This document shows, in pieces, positions 1 to 9,533 of a stretch of 43,422 nt of DNA. The notes beneath the pieces were generated by a model. The model was given only the letters and a program-made list of their open reading frames with translations. It ran no database searches and was not told where the DNA came from. The stretch comes from Dissophora ornata (Eukaryota; Mortierellomycota; Mortierellomycetes; Mortierellales; Mortierellaceae), in assembly GCA_025201705.1 (NCBI GenBank), contig MU616773.1, positions 1 through 43,422 on the forward strand, given 5' to 3'. A program made the translations under genes and the position numbers. Each line of letters starts with the position of its first letter. The stretch's first letter is position 1.

Positions 1-640
1 TTTTTTTGCCTTTGCGTGTGTGCTTTATCCTTTTTTCTTTTTCTTTTTTTTTTCATCGTCCGTCCTATTTGTCCATCTCAATAAAACAAATCTGTCGTGC
101 TCCCAATTGCTGAACCTCAAGTCCACAATGTCGTCCAGGCCCCTTCTGCGAATCATTGGCAGATCAATAAAGAATGAAACCTGGAAATAAACATTGGGGT
201 TGGGGTTGTTTGACAGGTTACAAAATATTCAAATGCAGATGTAGCATGGCCTTGTAGCCTTTGTTGCGTTGTGGAAAACATCCTACAAGCGCCTTGGTCG
301 GATTTTGTGCTTTGCAATAACGACACGACCTCTCGAAAAAAATTTAGGACGAAAAGTTCGCTATCCATGAACTCTGATCTCATGACACTTTTTTTTGGAG
401 CTTGTCTATTGCTACTCTGGCTCTCGTTCAGAAATAAACGAATGCATGTTTATTATACCTTCTCTCATATTTTTCTCCGCAGCCAAATGAAAAGAGTACC
501 TTATCAGCCTGTTTGGAGCATGACGGATGAGATGACAGCTGTCAATCTGACAAGTGAAGGAGGTTTTTTTGGCGTAAAATGCTTACCAAAATTGGTCAAA
601 GAGGATTGCTCGACAGTCAACTCGACTTCAGTGACAGTTC
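1..640. other. left-end spacer, no supported gene
   Basis: T-rich and AT-rich sequence with an AATAAA-type motif near 80-86, which could be the 3' end of a gene lying to the left. Open frames here are short, lack domain-like composition and have no splice partners. I see no coding sequence that I can support. Confidence 0.5.
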
Positions 641-658
641 TCTCCATGGTCTCGAAAG

Positions 659-666
659 TATAAAAG
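659..666 (+). promoter_or_regulatory. TATA-like box of the first MFS gene
   Basis: TATAAAAG lies about 140 nt upstream of the ATG at 806. The two downstream paralogues also have a TATA-like box in the leader region (3157 and 6908), which supports a core-promoter role. This is inferred from sequence only. Confidence 0.5.
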
Positions 667-805
667 AGTTGACATCTCTCCAGGGACTAGGAAATACACC
701 TGCGAACATTCTTCAACAAAGCACTCCGAACCATCTGCTAAATCCGTCAACGTCAAAAAAAACCCCTCCTTCTAAAATCAAGCTAAGGCCGTAGTTGCTG
801 ACACC

Positions 806-2639
806 ATGGCGCCATCCCTTCCACCAAGTGTCTGTGTCTCAGATACAGTGATTCACGCTAAGCCTACCAAAGTTGAGGTTAGCGGCAGCGATATGCTACA
901 AGAGATTGCTGTCGGGCCGAAAGAGCCTTCATCAGGCATCGACAAATGGCGAAAAAGAATGAGACCGCTACTTCTTTACGTCGTGTGCCTGGCCCAGTTT
1001 CTTGATAATGGTTAGCGATAATGCATTTCGACTCGCCACAATAATGGACGACACCTCAACTTTACAACATACGTTTATTAACATCCGCTTTTGCTCTTCA
1101 TGATCAGTCAATGGAGCGTCCGTCTCGGTGGCGATCCTTCCTATTGCCGATGACCTCAAGTTCCAGATACCTCAAGTCCTCTAGAATATCAATGCTTACA
1201 CCGTCGCATTTGGGGGTCTCCTTCTCCCGTCAGGTCGTCTCGGGGATCTATTCGGTTACCGTGGCATGTTCCTCTTTGGCGTATCTTGGTTTGCGACCTG
1301 GGCTTTGGTCGCCTCTTTCTCGGTCTCGCCCATCATGTTTGTAATCTCTCGCGCACTCCAAGGTGTCGGCGCTGCCAGCACTGTACCTGCGGCCATGGCT
1401 GTCATTGCGACCAATTACGCTGCTGGGCCTGAGCGCACCAAGGCCTTTTCGATCTTTGGCGCCTTTTCTGGCCTCGGCGCCGTAGCGGGTATTCTCATGG
1501 CTGGAGGACTTGTGTCGAGCGTCGGATGGCAATGGATCTTCAGAGTCTCATCGTTGGCATCCTATCTACTTTTTGCGCTTGGATTCCTGACAATCCCACC
1601 GTCGCCTAGCAAGCGTGAACAACCCAAGATCGATTACATGGGTGCTATCACGGCCACATTTGGCGTCACGGGCATTACCTATTACATCTCGACTGGTACT
1701 CAATATGGCTGGGCCAGTCCGAAGACACTCCCTGTTTTTCTCGTCAGCCTGACGCTCCTAGCTTTATTCATATTTATTGAAACCAAAGTCGAGTCTCCAT
1801 TGATGCCTCTCCAAATCTGGAGTCATCGTACATTTTCGACCTCGGTTGTCCTTGGACTCGTCTCCATGGCGATGACGCAGGGCGTGATTTTCTACGTCAA
1901 TATGGTCTTCCAGGAAGTATACGGTTGGGTTGGCATCCAGACCGCGCTTGGTTTCTTGGCCCATGCACTCCTAGTCGGTGCTATCTTTCCGATCCTTGGA
2001 AGGTTCATGTCACAGCTACGCATGAAGCCCTTGATTATGATTGGGTTTTTGTTAAGAACTGTCACGGGGTTGATGTTTGCGTTTGTGAACGAAGGCGTTT
2101 CGTATTTTCGCCTGCCCTTCCCAGCGCTTATTCTTCACATCTTTGGAGTCGCGTTCACATTACTCCCGATCCAAATCACTGCGTTCCGGGATGCTGAGAG
2201 TAAGGATCATGGACTTGTCGGAGCCATTTACAATGCAGGTCTTCAACTCGGTGGGCCTTTTGGGATTGCGATTCTGAATGTAGTTGTGATCTCGACGAAC
2301 GGAAAGGGCAACGGCGATGGTGGGGTCGAAGGCGGGCCAGCGTCGATGAAGGGGTACAGGAATGCATTCTTTGGAACGGTGGCTATGGGCTTGTTCGGAT
2401 TTGTGCTAGCGATGATTATTCTGCCTTGGGACAGGCCCTTAAGCCCTGGCAGCAACGCTAGAATGAAAAAGATGGAGAGTCCGGAGATTAAGGATTCGGA
2501 AGCTGCCACTGCCGCGGCCGCTACTGCCGTTGACGCTGTCGGAGCCCAGGAGACATTTGCGACTAGCGTGCGAGGACTGGAATTAGGCTTTGGGGCTGAG
2601 AGTGACGCGAACACGATTGTAAGCGAGACCGACCACTAA
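806..2639 (+). pseudogene. DHA2-type MFS drug:H+ antiporter, copy 1, interrupted by an in-frame TAG
   Basis: This is the first of three tandem MFS transporters. Exon 1 is 806-1010. The intron homologous to that of the paralogues is 1011-1107 (GTTAGC...ATCAG, phase 1), and exon 2 is 1108-2639, which would give 578 codons. Codon 94 is TAG (1182-1184), where copies 2 and 3 have TGG (Trp) in the segment leading into TM2. Translation would therefore stop after 93 aa. The rest is well preserved: motif A (GRLGDLFGYR), the antiporter-like GLGAVAGILMAGG block and about 14 hydrophobic segments. The sequence CTTCTCCCGTCAG ending at 1233 is a good acceptor. Splicing 1010 to 1234 would keep the frame and yield 536 aa, but would remove the end of TM1 and all of TM2. 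It may be a recent pseudogene, a shortened splice product or a base-call error. Family membership is firm; function would be efflux or uptake of small molecules at a membrane. Confidence 0.72.
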
Positions 2640-3319
2640 ATAGTCCGTGGCGTGTCCATTTTCCAAATAAACACGGCCCACAACGCATGTAGTCATTGCA
2701 GTCACGACAAACCACGGCAAGCTGTTGCTGAGGACCTGTCATAATGATTCACAGATAAGCAAGCCGGTGTACACTCTCATGATGGGGGGGGGGGACCACG
2801 AGCATGCGATCAATAGTGGTCATTGCCGAATATTGCTGCGCTGGAACATCTGAAATTCGCCATCAACCACACTGGCTGTCAATAACGAGAGACTCCGGGT
2901 GAACTTCCTAACAGAGGAAGCAAAAACGCGAAGTAAGCCTTACTTTTAATGGGGATTGAGATCTCCACGTACAACGAGAAATCTGACCTATTTGTAATCC
3001 GCCGCTCTGTGCAACATGTGTCACCAAATGGGGAAATTGAGGGTTAGTTTTGCCTCTAACCCTGATTGGTAAACAAAGCGCCGCGGGCTGACAAAAGTGA
3101 GGCTGTCGCTTACTGCGTGCATATTTTACATGGACCACGTCGCACAGTTTGAAAATTATAAAAAGGAACACAAGTTCATGCCTTTGACTGAACAGCATTT
3201 TAAGAAGAGTAACCTTCCCCACTTCAACCTATTGAATATCTGGAAGCAATTTCCAAAATCCGCCCCTTCAATCCGAACGCGTACTCCATCTGAAACAAGC
3301 CCTCAAAGATAGCCAAGCC
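2640..3319. other. spacer between MFS copies 1 and 2
   Basis: It contains the 3' flank of copy 1 with an AATAAA motif near 2666, a G10 run around 2784-2794, and the promoter of copy 2. No coding frame with domain-like composition is visible on either strand. Confidence 0.5.
3157..3165 (+). promoter_or_regulatory. TATA-like box of MFS copy 2
   Basis: TATAAAAAG lies about 155 nt upstream of the ATG at 3320, at a similar distance to the box in copy 1. It is the only such motif in the proximal leader. Confidence 0.5.
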
Positions 3320-5142
3320 ATGACACAATCACAGACGACCGCAACGGCAGCCATAGTCCAGATCCCTAAAAGTATAGAGGACGCCAATATCATCGACATC
3401 TCACGCGAATCGACACTTCTGCCACTCCCAGAACCCTCTCACATCGATAAGCTGCGCCAAAAGTTGAGACCCACACTTCTATACGTTGTTTCCACAGCTC
3501 AATTCCTAGATTTCGGTAAGTACTAGTGTTCGTCATCGTGCAGCTCTGCTTACAATCTCATCAACGCGCTCCTGTAAATTGTTCTGACAGGTAAATTTGT
3601 TGCCTGTTAATAGTTAATGGCGCATCAGTCTCTATTGCCATCCTTCCTATTGCCGAGGACCTCAATTTCAGCCCCTCACAACTTCCATGGATCCTGAACG
3701 CATATACTATTGCCTTTGCAGCTCTCCTGCTCTTCTCGGGTCGTATGGGTGACCTGTTTGGTCACCGTCGCATGTTCATGTTTGGTCTCTTCTGGTTCGC
3801 CACCTGGGCTCTCATTGTCTCCTTCTCGACCTCACCCATCATGTTCGTCATCGCTCGCGCCCTTCAAGGTATCGGTGCTGCTTGTACGGTTCCCACGGCT
3901 ATGGCTTTGATCTCCATCAATTATCCCGTCGGGCCAGAGCGTACCAGGGCATTTTCGATTTTTAGCGCATTTTCAGGTCTTGGTGCTGTAGTCGGAATCC
4001 TAATGGCTGGAGGCTTTGTCTCGAGCATCGGATGGCCCTGGATATTCCGAGTCTCGTCGTTTGCGGCATATTTCCTTCTGCTCCTGGGATACCTTGCCAT
4101 TCCGTTGGCGCCACCAAAGAGCGAGAAACCCAAAGTTGACTACCTCGGTGCAGCCGCGGCAACGCTAGCTGTGACAGGCATCGTTTACTACATCACAACA
4201 GGTGTCGATGATGGTTGGGCTAGCTCAAAGACACTCCCAGTTCTGTTTGCGGGCCTGCTCCTGTTCGCAGTATTCATTTACACCGAGTACAAGGTTGCTT
4301 CGCCTTTGATGCCTCTCTGGATTTGGAAGAACAGGACGTTTACCGCCTCGTTTATACTCGCTATTTTCAATATGGCAATGTTCCAGGGAGTCATTTTCTA
4401 CGCCAACATGGTCTTCCAGGAGGTTTACCAATGGACTGCTCTTCACACTGCCGTTGGTTTCTTGGTCCACTCGATCTCGGCAATCGTGGTGTTTCCATTA
4501 ATGGGACGTGTCCTGCCTTATTCGTCACTGAAGCCATTGATCATGGCTGGTTTCTTGCTCCGTTGCGTGACAGCATTGCTGTTCTCGTTCGTGAACGAGC
4601 ACGCCTCGTACTGGAGCTTTATCTTCCCGGCTTTCATTATCCACATCGTTGGCGTTTCAATGTCGATGCTTCCGATCCAGATCACGGCTGTCCGGGATGC
4701 CGAAAACAAGGACCAAGGGCTTGTAGGAGCGATTTACAGCACAGGTCTGCAACTCGGTGCGCCTTTTGGCATTGCAATCCTGAACGTGATTTCGATCTCA
4801 ACAAATGGAAACAGTGATGGAGCGGTGCAAGGTGGTCCGGTACTGATGAAGGGATACAGAAACGCGTTCTACGGCATTATTGCAATGGGTCTCTTTGCAG
4901 TCGTGCTAGCGTTAATCATCCTTCCTTGGGATAAACCAGCCATTCGGTTGACCAAGAAATCAGTAAAAACTGGTACTGAACAAGACGGCGAGATTAAAGA
5001 CTTGGAGGTTGGGGTCCGGATGGAGGAAGCCGAGTCGGTCGCGTACGAGCAGGGTGGTCGGTCTTTTAAAGTGGATATTGACGAGAGTACTATAGCGGGT
5101 CAAGTCGAAGCTGTCTTGAGTGATAAGTCGCTTAACGCCTAG
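3320..5142 (+). CDS. DHA2-type MFS drug:H+ antiporter, copy 2 (intact)
   Basis: Exon 1 is 3320-3515 and exon 2 is 3614-5142, joined by a 98-nt intron (GTAAGT...TTAATAG, phase 1), giving 574 aa. After a polar N-terminus, TM1 begins near LLYVVSTAQFLDF. Next come the TM2 segment PWILNAYTIAF and motif A (GRMGDLFGHR) in the loop before TM3. The GLGAVVGILMAGG block matches the position of antiporter motif C, although the usual Pro is replaced. About 14 hydrophobic segments and a family-typical length fit DHA2 multidrug:H+ antiporters of the plasma or vacuolar membrane. Substrate cannot be read from sequence. The charged C-terminal tail ends with a DESTIAG motif related to the tails of copies 1 and 3. 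The start is the first ATG of the open frame, and its position is conserved in the paralogues. Confidence 0.9.
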
Positions 5143-5519
5143 ATGCATTTTCCGGTCTTCATTTATTAGTCGACTATACTACAATAATAATAACATCGAC
5201 TTTAAAAAGATCATCTGCATTCCGGTTCTGGGTATGGATCTGTTACTAATATTTTGTATTCATGGTAGCCGACACACTTTCAGAAAGGCTCGAGAAGGAT
5301 TTCTTCCATTCAGACACTGCAGTTTCAGGCTTCCTTCACTCATTCGTCAAATGCGACGTCTCCATTCCTCAGACGAAGTGCGTGATATGTAACGGTTAGG
5401 GCGATTTTTTTACTGAGAGTTACTTTTCGTCTATTCACGACCCTTTGGGCCGAGCAGAAAAAGAACGCTCGAAAGGGATGAATGGGAAAATAAAACGAGG
5501 AAAGAGAACAAAAAAAAAA

Positions 5520-5708
5520 TCACAATACAAGCTGTCGTTTATACTCCTGTAACAGCGGGCCACAGTTGATAAGGTGACTGACTGGCTCCCGGGCTGCATC
5601 CTCCCGCGGATATCCTTTCCAGAGCATCCACACCTTAAACAGCTGGAGATCTAGCCACTCAAACACCCAAATGGTGCCAGGCAGGCCATTGAAGATCTGT
5701 CTCGTCAT
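5520..5708 (-). pseudogene. possible relic of an F-box/LRR-family protein
   Basis: A short minus-strand frame encodes segments such as LDLQLFKVWM and LLQEYKRQL. Their Trp/Leu spacing (hydrophobic strand, then a charged helix) recalls the LRR regions of the large F-box families of Mortierella-type fungi. It has no plausible start context, no flanking exons and stops at an A-rich tract. I infer a decayed fragment rather than a gene. The family assignment rests on recalled sequence style and is weak. Confidence 0.3.
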
Positions 5709-5922
5709 TCTGCAGACCAGTATGTAAACCTAAAATATATCGCAGCAGCATCCGCAGCAGAGGAGAGCAGAACGAGATCGACAGGATGGATGCAAGAGCA
5801 TATGTCAAAGTCTATATCCCTATTCGGGCGCCAAAACAAGACTGCGCAGCTGTAGAATGAATACCCATTGTCGTATTAGCTTAGGCTTGATAATCCCTAC
5901 TTGGGACCAAGCGCCGATTTCA

Positions 5923-6061
5923 GAGTCAATATTGGGCCGCAGTCAAATGAATATTTTTGGACCTTGGTGAGTCTGCTGAGGTGACCAGCCTCAGGGTGGA
6001 CCCAAAAATATTCATTTGACCGCCCAAGAAACGGCTCAATTTTTTTTTTTTCAATTGACTC
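5923..6061. repeat. terminal-inverted-repeat / hairpin element (MITE-like)
   Basis: A perfect 19-bp inverted repeat (5942-5960 and 6002-6020) encloses a 41-nt loop. The loop holds a second perfect 6-bp stem, CTGAGG at 5976-5981 with CCTCAG at 5989-5994. Further out, GAGTCAAT (5923-5930) is the reverse complement of ATTGACTC (6054-6061), and GGGC/GCCC also pair. The nested symmetry over about 139 nt resembles a miniature inverted-repeat transposable element. No clear target-site duplication is seen, and no other copy was noticed in this window. Confidence 0.6.
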
Positions 6062-6907
6062 GGGTTTGACGTGCCAAACGATTGATTATACGAGAAGACT
6101 GCAGATCTGTACGACAATAGTGCTTCATGAACGGTGCTGCTCTGCTGGATCGCCTGTTCTGCGCAGCCATTGGTAGCGAACCCCATGGTACGGCCAGGGG
6201 TGGTGAATTTAATACACGATTCCTCTGCAGAACCTAGCGGTGCTTGGCAATCTTTTCGATAAAAGTGGTAGCTCCGTGGGATAAATTATCTCCCTGCCTC
6301 CCTCTCGTTTACGACGAATATTGGCAGATGTATTTTGATCACTCTTTTGAAAATCGCCTTTTCTGGGTAGATCTGGCTGTCCACATCGTAATGATCGTTG
6401 AGTCTATTCACAACATGCGGGGAGTTTTAATAATCGTGGATAAACATGAACAGACGCATTTATTGGTCAGCTCACGCGGCGTGTGTTGTGTGTTGTTGAA
6501 AAATCGTTCCATGGCACTGCGCACACCACTAAAAATGGATTGTTGTTCCTGCTCCCGACCCTTCCCATTTTTAATTCTATCGCGAATAGGGTTGGCACAA
6601 GAGAACTCTTGGCACAAAGCGACTTGCGAGCCCCAACGCAGAGACGTTTTCCTGCCTGTGCTTGTTGGCGATGGCACGGGTCAAGGAAACTCCGTTTCAA
6701 CGAAGAGTGGAGGGGAGGGGAGGGGTGCTGGAGAGAGACGGGGAGGTAAGGCCGGACAAAGCACGCTCCGTGTGAAATCCCCTGTACTCTGTGAAGCGCA
6801 GTCCTGGACTTGAATGTTTAGCCGGACGTCACCAATCCCAGCAGGCAGAGAACGCCATCTTGCATGCACTGTTCTTCCTTTGGGTCACAGCGCCACCAAA
6901 AAAAAAC

Positions 6908-6914
6908 TATAAAG
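6908..6914 (+). promoter_or_regulatory. TATA-like box of MFS copy 3
   Basis: TATAAAG lies about 280 nt upstream of the ATG at 7195. A pyrimidine-rich leader of about 200 nt follows, typical of fungal 5' UTRs. The distance is longer than in copies 1 and 2. Confidence 0.45.
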
Positions 6915-7194
6915 GATGGGCTGTCCTCACTTTTTTAACTTCCTCATCAAACTCAGTCAGCTGGAGCCAGTTGACCCCTCTCGAACCTTTCTTCGCTTAA
7001 ACACTTTGTACTCCCTTCCTTCTCTCTTCTTCATTTCTTTCCTCGTTCTACACCACACCTTTCCTGACACTCTCCTCTTTCCTCTGCACAGATACCCCGC
7101 CCGTTTTCATTCCCCCCATAAATCACACCCGTAAGCTCCTATCCACGTTCTCACACCCCCCTGGACGCAAATCCACCGACGGCTTAATTCCATC

Positions 7195-9072
7195 ATGGCC
7201 AAAGCAGATCATGGAGTAGAGGGCACAGCAGCGACTCCCTCAACTACTGTCGTCAATCTCTCTGACAGTATCGACACGAAGGATGCACACCAGTCAGGTC
7301 TCGACAAGCTGCGCAAAACCCTGAGTCCAGCGATGCTGTACGTTGTCTCCACGGCCCAGTTCTTGGATATTGGTAAGAATAATGATTTTTTCTATTTGTA
7401 ATCTCTCATTTTCCCGGTTTGGGCTCAGAATCTTTATTTTACCTTTTTCTAACAGTGCGCCACCTTTAAATAATAATAATAACAAAAAAAATTAGTCAAC
7501 GGTGCTTCCGTCTCTGTGGCCATCATCCCCATCGCCGAGGACCTCCACTTCAGTGTACCCTTGATGCCATGGATCCTCAACGCCTACACAATCGCGTTCG
7601 CGGGTCTCCTGCTCTTCTCAGGGCGCATGGGTGACCTGTACGGTCACCGTGTCATGTTCATGTTCGGTGTCTTCTGGTTCGCCACCTGGGCTCTTGTCGT
7701 CTCCTTCTCAACCACACCCATCATGTTTGTCATCGCCCGCGCCCTCCAAGGTACTGGCGCCGCCTGCACAGTCCCTACAGCCATGGCATTGATCGCGACG
7801 AATTACCCTCCAGGTCCTGAGCGCACGAAGGCTTTCTCGGTCTTTGCGGCATTCGGAGGACTGGGTGCTGTGGTTGGAATTTTGATGGCTGGAGGGCTTA
7901 TTGCCAGTATTGGATGGCCATGGATCTTCAGGGTGTCTGCAATCGTAGCTTATATCTTGATGGTCCTTGCGTTCTTTGTCATCCCGGTCAGGCCGAAGAA
8001 GGAAGGGGCTGAGAAACCACATGTGGATTTCTTGGGCTCGGCGGCGTCGATGTTCGGAGTGACGGGAATTGTGTACTACATCACGATGGGCACGGAGGAT
8101 GGGTGGGCCAGCCCCAAGACACTGCCGGTTCTGTTTGCAGGATTGCTTCTGCTGGTTGCGTTTGTGTATATTGAGTCCAAGGTCGCACATCCGATTATGC
8201 CGTTCAGGATCTGGAAGTCTCACAGGTTCACGACATCGGTGATCGCGGCGTTTGTCCAGATGGGCATGATGCAAGGGTTCATCTATTATGTCAACATGAT
8301 CTTCCAGGAGGTCTACGAATGGTCCGCAATCAAGACTGCCGTCGGATTCTTGGTCCATGCGCTGTTGGCAATTGTTGTATTCTCAATCCTCGGAAGGACT
8401 ATTCCACGCTTGCATCTTAAGCCCCTGATCATGACAGGATTCCTCCTTCGTTCCGTGGCTGCGCTGATGTTTGCATTCGTGAATGAGAACACAAGCTACT
8501 GGCGCCTTCCCTTTCCCGGTCTGATCGTCCACGTCTTTGGACTTGGTTTCAGTATGTTGCCTATCCAGATCACCGCTGTCAGGGATGCTGCCAACAAGGA
8601 TCAGGGGCTCGTTGGCGCAATCTATAACACGGGTCTGCAACTCGGTGCACCCTTTGGTCTCGCAATCCTGAATGTCATTTCGATTTCGACCAACGGTCAA
8701 GAGGGAGATACGACTGCTGGAACCGAAGTTCGCGGAGGACCTCAGTTGATGAAAGGATACAAGAACGCGATGTTTGGTGTTGCCGCATTTGGTATCTTTG
8801 GATTCCTCTTGAGTGCCGCCATCATGCCCTGGGACAAACCAGTTCGACATGCAAAGCCGGAAACCAGAGACCCTGAAGCGCTGCAGGAGAGCGGCCATGC
8901 TGCGGACGACGCGGAGGAGAAGTTGGCGGAGCGGGAGGAAGAGCTGGCAGCCATTGAGGCGCTGGCGCTGGATGCGGACCTTGCATTTATCCCACCGGGG
9001 TTGTCGGAGAAGGAGGAACTCGAAGCTGACGGAAGCACGATCGCGAGCCGCAGTGAAATATCCAAGTCATAG
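7195..9072 (+). CDS. DHA2-type MFS drug:H+ antiporter, copy 3 (intact)
   Basis: Exon 1 is 7195-7372 and exon 2 is 7496-9072, joined by a 123-nt intron (GTAAGA...AATTAG, phase 1), giving 584 aa. A nearer AACAG acceptor at 7451-7455 would lead straight into a stop, so the TTAG acceptor is used in the model. Features run in order: TM1 (LYVVSTAQFLDI), an ASVSVAIIPIAEDL segment, TM2 (PWILNAYTIAF), motif A (GRMGDLYGHR), a GLGAVVGILMAGG antiporter-type block, and about 14 hydrophobic segments in all. A long acidic, Glu/Ala-rich cytoplasmic tail ends with GSTIASRSE. It is very similar to copy 2 throughout. Role: proton-coupled transport of unknown small molecules. The leader is long and pyrimidine-rich. 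Confidence 0.92.
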
Positions 9073-9282
9073 TGGAAACTAGAACGATCATCATATTTAA
9101 TTATTTTCATCTAATATTTTTTTGCATACAAATATACCAAGATGTTTTTTCGTCCACCTCTGGGTTTTTCTGTTCAGCATTTGTGAGGTTACACCTGTCT
9201 GCAAAACGCGTTTAAATATCCTCGGTACAACAGCTGTATCGCATCATTTCGCACTTCACCACATTCCGTGATAATGATAATC

Positions 9283-9298
9283 ATGCTTTTTAAAGCAT
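9283..9298. terminator. small perfect hairpin between convergent genes
   Basis: ATGCTTT-TT-AAAGCAT forms a 7-bp stem in the 460-nt AT-rich spacer between MFS copy 3 (plus) and the Frizzled-like gene (minus). It could sit in overlapping 3' UTRs. A role in 3'-end formation is only inferred from position. Confidence 0.25.
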
Positions 9299-9533
9299 TA
9301 TTTTCATTATTATTTGTATGAAGTTTTTGACTAGACTAGACTAATTGCATGCATGCGTTTTTGCAGAAAATGGATTGGGACATGGTACACCTTATTAGAA
9401 AGGAAGAAAAAAAATGAACTCTTCCTGCATTGCAAGAGAGTGTTTAAAAAAAAATAGATGAGGAGGAGGAGGTTGGCGGGAAGGGGGGAGAAAGCGAAAT
9501 CTATGCTACAGGAAAAGGAAGGGTATTGATTTT

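Larger units (their letters stand above)
5143..6907. other. long spacer between MFS copies 2 and 3
   Basis: About 1.8 kb without an intact gene. It holds a possible F-box/LRR relic on the minus strand (5520-5708) and an inverted-repeat element (5923-6061). Otherwise I see only short open frames with no recognisable composition, including a long plus-strand one at 6244-6813 that I regard as chance. Confidence 0.5.

Noticed and set aside
271..663. 130-codon plus-strand frame at the left end
   Set aside because: Composition is not domain-like, there is no splice context, and it overlaps the promoter of MFS copy 1.
6244..6813. 189-codon plus-strand frame upstream of MFS copy 3
   Set aside because: No ATG context, mixed composition ending in simple repeats; judged chance.
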